DNA of 35,367 bases from RGIG1934 sp964492545 (GTDB lineage Bacteria > Bacillota > Clostridia > Lachnospirales > Lachnospiraceae), in contig CAZBKO010000010.1 in the NCBI GenBank assembly GCA_964492545.1, forward strand, positions 1-35,367. Reading direction: 5' to 3'. The first letter of the stretch is position 1; every line of letters starts with the position of its first letter. Below are positions 1-8,303 of the stretch, one piece after another. A program made the position numbers and the translations under genes. Under the pieces are notes generated by a model. The model was not told the DNA's origin. It worked only from the letters and a program-made list of their open reading frames with translations, and made no database searches.

Positions 1-96
1 AATGTCTTTTTCATAAAAATTTATTAACTGCTATGTCACTAACTAAATGACATTGACCTAATCGGTGGTATTTTCATAAATATATTTAAGTTCTGA
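1..96. other. Short 3' flank of the ABC importer operon
   Basis: No gene is visible in these 96 bases. On the minus strand, just after the importer ATPase stop, a 6-bp inverted repeat (ATGTCA at 33-38 and TGACAT at 48-53) could form a weak hairpin. It is not followed directly by a T-run, so I do not call it a terminator. Confidence 0.35.
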
Positions 97-840
97 CTAT
101 AATACTTTTGATAAGAAATCTTTGAGTCTGTCACATTTTGGATTAGCGAAAAATTCCTCCGGTGCTGCTTCCTCCATGATAATTCCCTCATCAATAAATA
201 ATACTCTATTGGCAACTTCTTTAGCGAATCCCATTTCATGAGTAACAATAGCCATTGTCATTCCTTCATGTGCTAAATCTCTCATAACCTGAAGTACTTC
301 ACCTACCATTTCAGGATCAAGTGCTGAAGTAGGCTCATCAAACAGCATAACATCTGGTTCCATACACAGTGCACGCACAATTGCTATACGCTGCTTCTGT
401 CCACCTGATAACTGTGATGGATATGCAAGTGCTCTATCTTCAAGGCCAACTCTTTTAAGAAGTTCCATTGCCTTTTCTTCAGCCTCAGCCTTAGATTTCT
501 TGAGAAGCTTAATTGGTGCCAATGTCATATTTTTAAGAATTGTCATATGTGGGAAAAGGTTAAACTGCTGAAAAACCATCCCCATTTTCTGACGATGAAC
601 ATTGATATCAACCTTCTTGTCTGTAATATCTGTTCCTTCAAAATAAATTGAACCACTTGTTGGTTCCTCAAGAAGGTTAAGTGTTCGTAAAAATGTGGAC
701 TTACCTGAACCTGAAGGTCCTATAATAACAACTACATCGCCTTTGCGAATCTCAGTTGAAATTCCTTTGAGTACATCAACCTTGCCAAAGCTCTTATGAA
801 GGTCATCCACTTTAATTAACACATCATTATTAGTGGTCAC
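97..840 (-). CDS. Polar amino-acid ABC transporter, ATP-binding protein (GlnQ/HisP type)
   Basis: This is the cytoplasmic ATPase that powers uptake of a polar amino acid such as glutamine, glutamate, arginine or histidine. In the 247-residue product the Walker A motif GPSGSGKST is at about 43-51, the signature LSGGQ at 146-150, Walker B with D170/E171, and the switch His at 203. The length is normal for the family. The start chosen is the GTG at 838-840, ten bases after AAAGGAGG; the longer reading frame would read through that ribosome-binding site. The gene overlaps the end of the permease gene by 11 bp, so the two are translationally coupled. The substrate cannot be read from the ATPase. 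Confidence 0.95.
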   Translation of the reverse strand: MTTNNDVLIKVDDLHKSFGKVDVLKGISTEIRKGDVVVIIGPSGSGKSTFLRTLNLLEEPTSGSIYFEGTDITDKKVDINVHRQKMGMVFQQFNLFPHMTILKNMTLAPIKLLKKSKAEAEEKAMELLKRVGLEDRALAYPSQLSGGQKQRIAIVRALCMEPDVMLFDEPTSALDPEMVGEVLQVMRDLAHEGMTMAIVTHEMGFAKEVANRVLFIDEGIIMEEAAPEEFFANPKCDRLKDFLSKVL

Positions 841-1522
841 TGTTACGCAGCCTCCTTTCAAGCTTAGATACAAGCCATGTAAGAATCATGACCATTGCAA
901 GATAAATAAGTGCAACTGCAAACAATGGGAGCATCGGCTCGTATGTACGGCTTCTGATGATATCTCCACCCTTAGTTAGATCCTGCATGCCTATATATCC
1001 TGATACTGAAGTCTCCTTCAATAATACGATAAATTCATTTGAAAGTGCTGGCAAAACATTCTTGAATGCCTGTGGACTAATTATATAAATCATAGTCTGT
1101 AAGTAATTAAATCCAAGACTTCGTCCTGCTTCAAACTGTCCGTTATCGATAGACATAATTCCCGAACGTACAATCTCAGCAACGTATGCACCTGAATTAA
1201 TTCCAAATGCAATTATTGCAACAAATGTCATACTTGTATTAGGTGATGTAAATATAACGAAATACATAATCATCAACTGTACAACAACAGGTGTTCCTCT
1301 TATAACTGTTAAGTATACCTTACAAATGGCATTAAGAATCTTTAACTTGCCAGTCTTGTCATGAGTTGATCTGATAGTTGCCACAATAAATCCAAGTAAA
1401 ATACCGAGAATAACTGCAAAAAATGTAATCTTCAATGTATTTCCAAGACCATTTAATAAGTATTTCCATCTATCGTTCTCTATGAAATTTTGTGTGAATT
1501 TTGCTTTAAAATCATCAAACAT
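830..1522 (-). CDS. Polar amino-acid ABC transporter, permease protein
   Basis: This is the membrane subunit of the same importer (230 residues, His/Glu/Gln/Arg/opine permease type). A short amphipathic N-terminus leads into about five membrane segments, the first at roughly residues 28-50. The coupling loop that contacts the ATPase is visible near 130-160, with E-A-G-R-S-L-G at its core. The gene starts 4 bases after the receptor gene stop and overlaps the ATPase gene start. The gene order receptor, permease, ATPase is typical. A single permease subunit implies a homodimer in the membrane. Confidence 0.95.
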   Translation of the reverse strand: MFDDFKAKFTQNFIENDRWKYLLNGLGNTLKITFFAVILGILLGFIVATIRSTHDKTGKLKILNAICKVYLTVIRGTPVVVQLMIMYFVIFTSPNTSMTFVAIIAFGINSGAYVAEIVRSGIMSIDNGQFEAGRSLGFNYLQTMIYIISPQAFKNVLPALSNEFIVLLKETSVSGYIGMQDLTKGGDIIRSRTYEPMLPLFAVALIYLAMVMILTWLVSKLERRLRNSDH

Positions 1523-1526
1523 ATGC

Positions 1527-2321
1527 TTATTTCTTTCTTACGATTATTACCTGTTTAGAGGTAGTGTATGAGTCTGTAAAATCAATATTCTTAAGTCTAT
1601 CTTCTGTTACTGTCATACCTGCAACGCCGATATCTGCTTTACCTGTCTGAACTGATGTGATAATAGAATCAAAATCAATATCTTTAACTTCCAACTTCAT
1701 GCCAAGCTTATCTGCGATAGCTGTAGCCATATCGATATCTAATCCTGATACTTCACCATTTTCCTGGAATTCATATGGCTCAAATGCAGCATTTGTTACC
1801 ATTTTAAGTGTTCCATTAGGATACTCTGTTCCTTCTGGTGTCTTATAAGAATCTTCACCCTTTTCTTTGCCGTCTTCCGGATTAATCCAAGATTCTTTAA
1901 TCTTATCAAGAGTTCCATCTTCCTTAAGCTCTGCCAATGCTGTATTAATTTTGTCCTTAAGTTCTGAATTCTCTTTAGAAATACAGATAGCGTAATCTTC
2001 TAATGTAAATTCTTCATCTAATATTTTGAGGTCACTGTTCTTCTCAACAAATGCCTTAGCTGGCTGCTCATCAATGATAACGCAGTCATTCTTTCCCTAC
2101 TTAAGAGCCTGTACAGCATCAGGGCCTGTCTTGTACTGTATAATTTCTGCATCCTTTACTTCTGATGCATAGACATCGCCTGTTGTTCCAAGCTGAACAC
2201 CTATTTTCTTTCCTTCTAAATCATCTACACTGTTAACCTTATTAGCTGGTACTTTGCTTCCACATGCGCATAAGCCAACAGTCATTATTGTTGCAAATAA
2301 TAATGCAATTTTCTTTTTCAT
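1527..2321 (-). pseudogene. Circularly permuted amino-acid-binding lipoprotein with one in-frame amber codon
   Basis: This is the receptor of the adjacent importer (class II extracellular solute-binding protein). The frame is 264 codons long and is broken only by TAG at 2097-2099 (codon 75); downstream it stays open and in phase to 1527. The N-terminus is a lipoprotein signal with candidate lipid-bearing Cys20. The segment order is unusual. Residues about 30-150 match the second half of a normal family member: a V-D-D-L-x-G-K-x-I-G-V-Q-x-G-T-T start, then the terminal D-G-T-L-D-K-I-K-E-S-W helix. A polar linker follows, then the normal first half (G-T-L-K-M-V-T-N-A-x-F-x-P-Y-E-F, through D-I-x-F-D-S-I-I and the D-R-L-K-N-I-D-F-T-D-x-Y strand). 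A CAG-to-TAG change would explain the stop. It may be a real nonsense mutation, a sequencing error or suppressed amber. Ribosome-binding site GGAGG lies upstream of the ATG. Confidence 0.8.
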
Positions 2322-2360
2322 GAATTTTTCCTCCGTTCAGTTTTTAATATACTTAAACAG

Positions 2361-2387
2361 TTTATATCATGAATAAGAAAATTGCAA
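2361..2387 (-). promoter_or_regulatory. Possible promoter of the amino-acid importer operon
   Basis: On the minus strand TTGCAA (2382-2387) and an extended -10 TGATATAAA (TATAAA at 2361-2366) lie upstream of the receptor gene. The spacer is only 15 bp, so the -35 assignment is doubtful. No terminator is visible between this point and the aldo/keto reductase gene, so read-through is also possible. Confidence 0.35.
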
Positions 2388-2399
2388 GAATTACTTGTA

Positions 2400-3320
2400 T
2401 TATGGTAGCATATTTCCTGCTGCCATGTATATTTCATACCACTCATCTCTTGTGAGTGTAATTTTATCTGCCTCTAAACATTCATTTACTCTATTAATGT
2501 TGGTTGTTCCTATTACTGTCTGCATTTTTGCAGGATGTCTCAAAATCCATGCAAGTGCTATTGTTGTATTGCTTACATTATATCTTGCTGCAATTTCATT
2601 TATCTTGTTATTGAGTTCTGGAAATCTGTCATTTCCAAGGAATACACCTTCGAAGAAACCAAATTGGAATGGTGACCAGGTCTGAATGGTTATATCTTCA
2701 AGCCTGCAATAATCAAGAACACTTCCATCTCTATCTATTGATGAATCATTTAGCATATTTACATTGATTCCATTACTTATCATGTTTGAATTAGTAATAC
2801 TAAGCTGAAGCTGGTTTACTATTATTGGTTGATTAAGGTATTTTGCCAATAATCTTAACTGCATTGTCTTCTGATTAGACATTCCAAAATATCTAACCTT
2901 TCCCTGACTATGAAGTTCATCAAAGGCTTCTGCAACCTCTTTCGGTTCCATCAGTGCATCCGGTCTGTGAAGCACAAGTATATCAAGGTAATCTGTGCCT
3001 AGTCTCTTAAGGCTTCCATCCACTGCTGACATGATATACTCTTTTGAAAAATCATAACGTTTTCCTGGGACAATACCACATTTAGATTGAATTATCATCT
3101 GTTCACGAACACTGCTTTTGAGATTAACCACCTTCCCAAACTTTCGCTCACATTCACCATTTCCATAAATATCAGCATGGTCAAAGAAATTAGCTCCCTT
3201 ATCCATAGCATTTGAAATATACTCTGATATCTCTTCTCTGCTCTTGTCTGCTATTCTCATGCATCCCATTGCAATTCTTGGTGCCAAGATGTCACTCTTA
3301 CCTAAATTGATTAAATTCAT
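2400..3320 (-). CDS. Aldo/keto reductase (YdhF-like)
   Basis: This is a cytosolic NAD(P)H-dependent oxidoreductase of 306 residues. The catalytic tetrad is complete: D47 and Y52 in the F-D-H-A-D-I-Y-G motif, K80 in Q-S-K-C-G, and H118 in V-L-H-R-P-D. The C-terminal cofactor-binding stretch V-I-G-T-T-N is near residue 270. The overall pattern fits the YdhF/AKR11-12-like subgroup of single-domain reductases; the physiological carbonyl substrate is unknown. It begins 13 bases after the degV gene and shares its promoter. Ribosome-binding site AGGAAGG precedes the ATG. Confidence 0.92.
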   Translation of the reverse strand: MNLINLGKSDILAPRIAMGCMRIADKSREEISEYISNAMDKGANFFDHADIYGNGECERKFGKVVNLKSSVREQMIIQSKCGIVPGKRYDFSKEYIMSAVDGSLKRLGTDYLDILVLHRPDALMEPKEVAEAFDELHSQGKVRYFGMSNQKTMQLRLLAKYLNQPIIVNQLQLSITNSNMISNGINVNMLNDSSIDRDGSVLDYCRLEDITIQTWSPFQFGFFEGVFLGNDRFPELNNKINEIAARYNVSNTTIALAWILRHPAKMQTVIGTTNINRVNECLEADKITLTRDEWYEIYMAAGNMLP

Positions 3321-3333
3321 TCACTATACCTTC

Positions 3334-4155
3334 CTATTTTCTTCCGATATATGCCATTCCTATTGCGCCAGGTCCTATGTGTGTTCCAACGATGCTCCCC
3401 AACATGTATGAATTTCCGTCATAGTTCATCTGGTCTCTAAAGTTTGTCAACATATCTTCATTTTTACTATGAATATAACACATTTCGTAATTATCATCTA
3501 CACAAAGATCTGTATTTATCGTTTTTGTAAGTTCTCGCAGTGCAGCCTTTGTTCCACGGCTCTTACTGAGTATCTTTATCTCTCCATCTTCTAAGCATAT
3601 AACAGGCTTTAAATTAAGCACAGTTCCCACTGCTCCCTCAACAGCTGAAAGTCTTCCACCCTTAACTACATACTTTAGTGTATCCATAATTGCCACGATC
3701 TTCACATTGGAAGCCATATATTCCAAGCCCTCAACTATCTCCTTAGCGTTCTTTCCCTCTTTGTTCCACTTTGCTGCCTGTTTAACAAGAAGTCCCTGTC
3801 CTGCTGTGGCATTTTTCGAATCAACTACATATATATTATCTCGCTCTGTCATATCCTTTGCAATATTTGCTGACTGAAATGTTCCACTAAGCTTACTGCC
3901 AATTGTTATCACAATTATATCTTCATCAGGGTATTTATCAAACATCTCTATATAATCTGCCGGATTAAGAAGTGTCGTAGATGGAATACTTTCACATGTC
4001 TCTAATTTATCATAAAACTCATTGTTGTCTAATTCTATTTTGTCAATGTAATGTCTGTCATCAAATACAACTGTCATGCAAATCATCTCTACTCCAAGGT
4101 TTTTAGCCTCTTCAACTGATAAATCACATGAACTGTCTGTTATTATTTTAGCCAT
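3334..4155 (-). CDS. DegV family fatty-acid-binding protein
   Basis: DegV/FakB-family proteins bind a fatty acid and, in characterised systems, present it to the kinase FakA for phosphorylation. The 273-residue product opens with the family signature I-I-T-D-S-S-C-D-L. It has the S-G-T-F-Q-S-A-N motif near residue 88, the G-G-R-L-S motif in the middle, and the C-terminal H-I-G-P-G-A-I-G motif that forms the fatty-acid carboxylate pocket. I start at ATG 4153-4155, where AAAGGGAAAG gives a ribosome-binding site, rather than seven codons upstream. No FakA kinase gene is in the window. It is first in a two-gene unit with the reductase. Confidence 0.93.
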   Translation of the reverse strand: MAKIITDSSCDLSVEEAKNLGVEMICMTVVFDDRHYIDKIELDNNEFYDKLETCESIPSTTLLNPADYIEMFDKYPDEDIIVITIGSKLSGTFQSANIAKDMTERDNIYVVDSKNATAGQGLLVKQAAKWNKEGKNAKEIVEGLEYMASNVKIVAIMDTLKYVVKGGRLSAVEGAVGTVLNLKPVICLEDGEIKILSKSRGTKAALRELTKTINTDLCVDDNYEMCYIHSKNEDMLTNFRDQMNYDGNSYMLGSIVGTHIGPGAIGMAYIGRK

Positions 4156-4196
4156 TTTCTTTCCCTTTCGAATCAAATTTATTTTAAACGAAAGTT

Positions 4197-4225
4197 ATTT
4201 TATAATAAAACTATTTACATGTCAA
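4197..4225 (-). promoter_or_regulatory. Housekeeping promoter of degV-aldo/keto reductase unit
   Basis: Near-consensus sigma-A promoter on the minus strand: -35 TTGACA (4220-4225), 17-bp spacer, -10 TAAAAT (4197-4202). It begins right at the T-run of the upstream terminator, so this unit is probably transcribed independently of the polymer-ligase gene. Confidence 0.8.
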
Positions 4226-4270
4226 GAAAAAAAGTCCTGAAACACTTTTCAACAAGCATTTCAAGACTTA
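4221..4270 (-). terminator. Rho-independent terminator after the ligase-like gene
   Basis: On the minus strand an 11-bp stem with one G-T wobble (AAGTCTTGAAA with TTTCAGGACTT) is followed directly by seven T. It lies just downstream of the O-antigen-ligase-like gene. Confidence 0.85.
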
Positions 4271-4273
4271 ATA

Positions 4274-6040
4274 TTATTCAATTACCTTTTTATTAACTAC
4301 TGACAATATTATTCCTATGAACACCCAGGCAAATGGCGTCGTATATAGAGTTCCAGCATTAAACATACTTCCTGTCACATAGCAAATAACTGCTATATAG
4401 CATGCAGCCCCTGCTTGGTTGGAATAATTAGTCATATCACATTTACAAAAATGCTTGAACCCTCTTATTATAATCAAAATCACAAAAATCATAAGACATA
4501 TTGTTGCCAGCACACCCTCCTGAACACTGTGATTAAGAATATCATTATGAGCATTTTCCATTATTCGTCGCGTCGTTCCGGCGTATAAATATTTGCCAAC
4601 ATAATCATCTTGAGGAAATACCTCTGCAAATGTATCAGGGCCACTGCCTATTAACAAGTGTTTCTTCAATAGTGGAATCGTTCTTGACCAAATATATACT
4701 CGTCCTGATCCAAGATATTCAAGACCGTTACAGTCAATATGGCTTACTTTATCAATTGAATCTAGTTTTCCACCTTCATTGTAGTAATACCACACACCAT
4801 CTTCATTGGCAAATTCAAAGTTGTAATCCTCAACATTAAGGTTTATCATTTCCATATCGTCATAGTTGATAACACTACATAAAGCATCCTTTCCAAATGG
4901 AAGTATATATTCATTGGAATCTGGCGATTTTTTATCACAGCTAATTACTGTATCATCTCGCATTACCTTAACATTTCCGTTATCTGTACTTATCACGTAT
5001 GTACTATCATTGAAGGTTATGGAAACACCATCTGTTCCCGTACTCATATCGCTTATTCCTGATGATGCTTTCGCATCTATCATTCTGGAAATGAACTTGA
5101 ATCCCATAGTTCCATCAACAATAATACACACAATAAATATGGCACATATACCTGCAAATCCATATAACATTTCTCGTTTATGTTTGCGCCCAATATTTAT
5201 TACTACAAATACAATTGCTCCAATTGCCAGTGCAGCAAGGGCACTTCTCGAATATGTAAACCATGTAAGAATTATCGATATGGCAAATAATACGATATTC
5301 ATTACCCGCTGACGATTTTTAGTGTAATATGCTAAAACTCCAAAAACAGCTGACATCATTGTTAGAAACACACCAGCATAATTGGAGCTAAACAATGTCA
5401 AATAAACATTATTTCCAGTGTACACATCCTCAATCTGTCCACCATATATTTCATATTGTGTCCTTGACATTATCAACTTCTGAATCCATTTATAGTTTAA
5501 CAAATCCCTGCCTATAATCTGAAAGAATCCGACAATGGAAATCAGAAAGAACATAATACACAAACCGTGCACTATGCTCTTGTAATCTGAATCCTTTTCC
5601 ATTATCTGATATGTATATATGCACATAAGGATGTAACCTAGCAGTACAAACAAGCTCTGAAACTGGTAAAAGTTACATTTCAAAGATGCATCAACATTAA
5701 TAGATAACATAGAAGATGCAATTGTAAGTACTGCGTAAACAGATAAAGGTATAAATATCTTCATCCTCTTGGTTAAATCCGTATATATTGCAATTCTAAA
5801 CAATAACAGTATCAGTGCAAAACCACACACTACCAAAAAGAATATGCTTCTGTAATATGAATAAATATCCTGAGTAGTGCTGTCAGCTGAATGCCACATA
5901 TATTCGCTGTATCCATAATCATATTCCTTTAGATGCACAACAAATGGCATAATACACAATACTGCTAATATAGGCAACAACATGTCATTAAAGCTATACT
6001 TACTTTGTCGCTTTGAATGTCTTGCCTTTTGTCCAGCCAT
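4274..6040 (-). CDS. O-antigen ligase/polymerase-like polytopic membrane protein
   Basis: A protein of about 590 residues with roughly a dozen membrane segments and the Wzy/WaaL-type hallmark R-x-x-x-W followed by K-H-x-L-x-G-x-G-P (residues 451-475 if counted from the ATG at 6052). After it comes A-H-N-D-I-L...Q-E-G near 501-513. Family members join or polymerise surface glycans on the outer face of the membrane. A soluble block of about 120 residues (about 325-447), rich in D, N and Y, is inserted before the hallmark and looks extracytoplasmic. Two starts, ATG 6052 and ATG 6040, both overlap the 3' end of the upstream secreted-protein gene, by 53 or 41 bp. Neither has a good ribosome-binding site; I prefer 6040 because the AAAGGA is too close to 6052. 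The polymer is unknown. Confidence 0.8.
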   Translation of the reverse strand: MAGQKARHSKRQSKYSFNDMLLPILAVLCIMPFVVHLKEYDYGYSEYMWHSADSTTQDIYSYYRSIFFLVVCGFALILLLFRIAIYTDLTKRMKIFIPLSVYAVLTIASSMLSINVDASLKCNFYQFQSLFVLLGYILMCIYTYQIMEKDSDYKSIVHGLCIMFFLISIVGFFQIIGRDLLNYKWIQKLIMSRTQYEIYGGQIEDVYTGNNVYLTLFSSNYAGVFLTMMSAVFGVLAYYTKNRQRVMNIVLFAISIILTWFTYSRSALAALAIGAIVFVVINIGRKHKREMLYGFAGICAIFIVCIIVDGTMGFKFISRMIDAKASSGISDMSTGTDGVSITFNDSTYVISTDNGNVKVMRDDTVISCDKKSPDSNEYILPFGKDALCSVINYDDMEMINLNVEDYNFEFANEDGVWYYYNEGGKLDSIDKVSHIDCNGLEYLGSGRVYIWSRTIPLLKKHLLIGSGPDTFAEVFPQDDYVGKYLYAGTTRRIMENAHNDILNHSVQEGVLATICLMIFVILIIIRGFKHFCKCDMTNYSNQAGAACYIAVICYVTGSMFNAGTLYTTPFAWVFIGIILSVVNKKVIE

Positions 6041-7076
6041 ACTTATCTTCATATCCTTTCATCGTTGAAATCAAACGATACTTTCTTCCATTCTTGAGTG
6101 TATTATTCACAAGTGTAATCGTCATGTTCTTACTGCCCTTAGTCACCGTTGCGATACCATAATACTTATGTCCTGTCTTAATATCCTGAACATATACAGC
6201 GAACCCTGCCTGCTTTGTGTCTAAGGTCTCTGTATCCCAATTGGTTGACTTGTTAATAGCAAATATCTGAGTAGCAGTAACAGATTTTGTCAATGTTACC
6301 TTAATCGTATCACCCTTGCCGCTTGCAGTCTTTATCTTGAATGCCTTAGAGGCACGTGTTCCTATAGGTGTGTACTTATCAGCATATTCACTTATGGTAT
6401 CATTGGCAATTGCATATACATACATATTAGGAAGTACTAATGCATTAGTTGTTGAAACCATTCCATTTTTCTTCTGATTAGCAAATCCTCTATCACTTAT
6501 GGATGTGAATTTATCCAACTGTTGTGACAATAAATACTTGTTATTATTAATGTCGTATCGATTCTTGCTTGTAATCTTAAGTGGATTCTCGGAAAGCAGT
6601 CTCAATGAATACTTGTTAAGATTCTTATACTTTGACTTGCCTGTTCCCAATGAACCTTTTGACTTAACAATAATAGTAATCTTCTCTTCAAGCCCTTTGT
6701 ATTTGACAGTTACAACTGTTGTTCCTGCCTTCTTTGTAACAAGCTTGCCTGTCTTAGTATCAATTGCAGCTACCGATGGAACACTGCTTGTATATGTATC
6801 TCCACTTAACTGTATTAAATACTTATTAAGATAGTAAGAGGTATCAAAATTATAGTAATAATACTTGATGTAACCACCTAACTGTACTGTCTGTCCCGCT
6901 TCAACCTGCATTTCATTCGTATCTGTCATGTAGTTTCTTAAATTATTATCAAAGTACATAGACTTGCTTACATCCGCTAATGCTTCAACTCTGCTACCTG
7001 GAAGTGTAACCAGACAGCCAACAAATGCTAAAATAAAACTCATACAAATTGCAACTCTTCTTTTGAAATTATTCAT
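6000..7076 (-). CDS. Secreted Big_2-domain protein, copy A
   Basis: A 358-residue exported protein. It has a basic N-terminus, a hydrophobic stretch (about 9-26) and a signal-peptidase-like site near V-E-A-L-A. A bacterial Ig-like Big_2 module spans about 75-140, with S-S-V-P-S-V-A-A-I-D then G-K-L-V-T-K-K-A-G-T-T-V-V-T-V-K-Y-K-G. The remaining ~210 residues are rich in Lys, Thr and Tyr and match only copy B upstream. No LPXTG, SLH or membrane anchor is visible, so it is released or held non-covalently. It is the downstream member of a tandem duplication, 60 bp after copy B, with a closely related leader. Function unknown beyond probable surface binding. Confidence 0.85.
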   Translation of the reverse strand: MNNFKRRVAICMSFILAFVGCLVTLPGSRVEALADVSKSMYFDNNLRNYMTDTNEMQVEAGQTVQLGGYIKYYYYNFDTSYYLNKYLIQLSGDTYTSSVPSVAAIDTKTGKLVTKKAGTTVVTVKYKGLEEKITIIVKSKGSLGTGKSKYKNLNKYSLRLLSENPLKITSKNRYDINNNKYLLSQQLDKFTSISDRGFANQKKNGMVSTTNALVLPNMYVYAIANDTISEYADKYTPIGTRASKAFKIKTASGKGDTIKVTLTKSVTATQIFAINKSTNWDTETLDTKQAGFAVYVQDIKTGHKYYGIATVTKGSKNMTITLVNNTLKNGRKYRLISTMKGYEDKYGWTKGKTFKATK

Positions 7077-7115
7077 ATGATTTCCTATACGATTATATCG
7101 TACTTTTCCTTTCGT
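7077..7115 (-). promoter_or_regulatory. Leader hairpin between two ribosome-binding-like motifs, copy A
   Basis: Upstream of copy A the minus strand has CGAAAGGAAAAG, then a 6-bp stem with 3-nt loop (TACGAT/ATCGTA), then TATAGGAAA and the ATG. The same layout with a different stem sequence precedes copy B. Confidence 0.5.
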
Positions 7116-7136
7116 AATAATGTGTCTATATCTGTA

Positions 7137-8219
7137 TTATTTTGCTGTAAATGTCTTTCCCTTTGTCCAATCATATACATCATAATAAAAGTTCATTTTC
7201 GTATCGAGCTTATACTTTCTTCCTTTTTTAAGGGTATTATTTACAAGCTTAATATTAATTACTTTGCTTCCTTTTGTCACAGTAGCAATACCATAATATT
7301 TGTGACCTGTCTTTGTATCCTTTATGTAGATAGGAAAGCCTGCTTTCTTCGCATCTGTTGTCTCTGTGTCCCAGTATGTCGATTCATTAATAGCAAATAT
7401 ATCTCTTGATGTAACTGCTCTTGTGAGTGTTACCTTAACTAAGTTCTTCTTGCCACTTACAGACTTAATCTTAAATGTGTTAGATGTGGCCTTCTCAGTA
7501 TCAATAGGTCTGTACTTATCCACATATTCTACAATTGCTTCATTCGCAGTAACATACACATACATCTGTGGAATTACCAGCTCATTAGTTATCTGATATA
7601 CACCATCTATCTTCTTATTAGCAAAGCCTCTGTAATCTACTGATGTATACTTGTCACTCATAGCAGATAGCTTATATAGATTATTGCTAATATCATATCT
7701 GTTCTTGCTTGTTATTTTGCCAGGATTGCTTGCAATTATCTTCGATGCAAGCTTCTTCAGGTTCTTGTATGTTGACTTTCCACTTCCCAGTGAACCCTTT
7801 GCCTTGACAATTACTTTAATTGTTGTCTTAATTCCCTTATACTTAACTGTCACAACCGTTGTACCACTCTTCTTAGTTGTAAGCTTACCCGTCTTCGAAT
7901 TAATCGATGCTACGGATGGTACACTGCTTGTATATGTATCTCCACTTAAATTAGTTAAATAACTGCTGCTAAAATAATCTGTGTTCGAATTGGCATATGT
8001 ATACTCTATATATGCGCTAATCTCAACACTCTGACCTGCCTCAACCTTAATTGAATACTCATCTGTCATGCTATCATAGAGATTATAATCCATACTTAAT
8101 CTCTTGGTAACAGTTGCAAATGCATTAATACTGCTGCCCGGAAGTGTAACCAGACATGTTGCAAATACCATAATAAAACTCATACACATTGCTGCTGCTC
8201 TTCTTCTAAAACTATTCAT
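7137..8219 (-). CDS. Secreted Big_2-domain protein, copy B
   Basis: A 360-residue exported protein, paralogous to copy A along its whole length. The signal sequence again ends in L-V-T-L-P-G-S followed by a short spacer, and a Big_2 module sits at about 75-140. The C-terminal region shares blocks with copy A such as G-K-S-x-Y-K-N-L, K-I-T-S-K-N-R-Y-D-I, G-H-K-Y-Y-G-I-A-T-V-T-K-G-S and a W-T-K-G-K-T-F tail. The two have clearly diverged at the protein level, so the duplication is not very recent. It has its own promoter and sits downstream of the amylase terminator. No catalytic motif is recognised; a surface or glycan-binding role is inference. Confidence 0.85.
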   Translation of the reverse strand: MNSFRRRAAAMCMSFIMVFATCLVTLPGSSINAFATVTKRLSMDYNLYDSMTDEYSIKVEAGQSVEISAYIEYTYANSNTDYFSSSYLTNLSGDTYTSSVPSVASINSKTGKLTTKKSGTTVVTVKYKGIKTTIKVIVKAKGSLGSGKSTYKNLKKLASKIIASNPGKITSKNRYDISNNLYKLSAMSDKYTSVDYRGFANKKIDGVYQITNELVIPQMYVYVTANEAIVEYVDKYRPIDTEKATSNTFKIKSVSGKKNLVKVTLTRAVTSRDIFAINESTYWDTETTDAKKAGFPIYIKDTKTGHKYYGIATVTKGSKVINIKLVNNTLKKGRKYKLDTKMNFYYDVYDWTKGKTFTAK

Positions 8220-8220
8220 T

Positions 8221-8260
8221 CATTTTCCTATACACAAATATGTGCACTTTTCCTTTCGTA
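8221..8260 (-). promoter_or_regulatory. Leader hairpin between two ribosome-binding-like motifs, copy B
   Basis: The minus strand reads CGAAAGGAAAAG, then a 6-bp stem with 4-nt loop (TGCACA/TGTGTA, one G-U pair), then TATAGGAAA and the ATG. It is the counterpart of the copy A leader with compensating stem changes. Confidence 0.5.
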
Positions 8261-8274
8261 AAATTTGTATTCTA

Positions 8275-8303
8275 ATTATATCATTTTATTACTAAAAAAA
8301 CAA
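8275..8303 (-). promoter_or_regulatory. Promoter of the Big_2 paralogue pair
   Basis: Minus-strand -35 TTGTTT (8298-8303), 17-bp spacer, extended -10 TGATATAAT (TATAAT at 8275-8280). The -35 overlaps the T-run of the amylase terminator. Confidence 0.65.

Noticed and set aside
33..53. A terminator after the importer ATPase
   Set aside because: The 6-bp stem has no adjacent T-run, so it is only an inverted repeat in AT-rich sequence.
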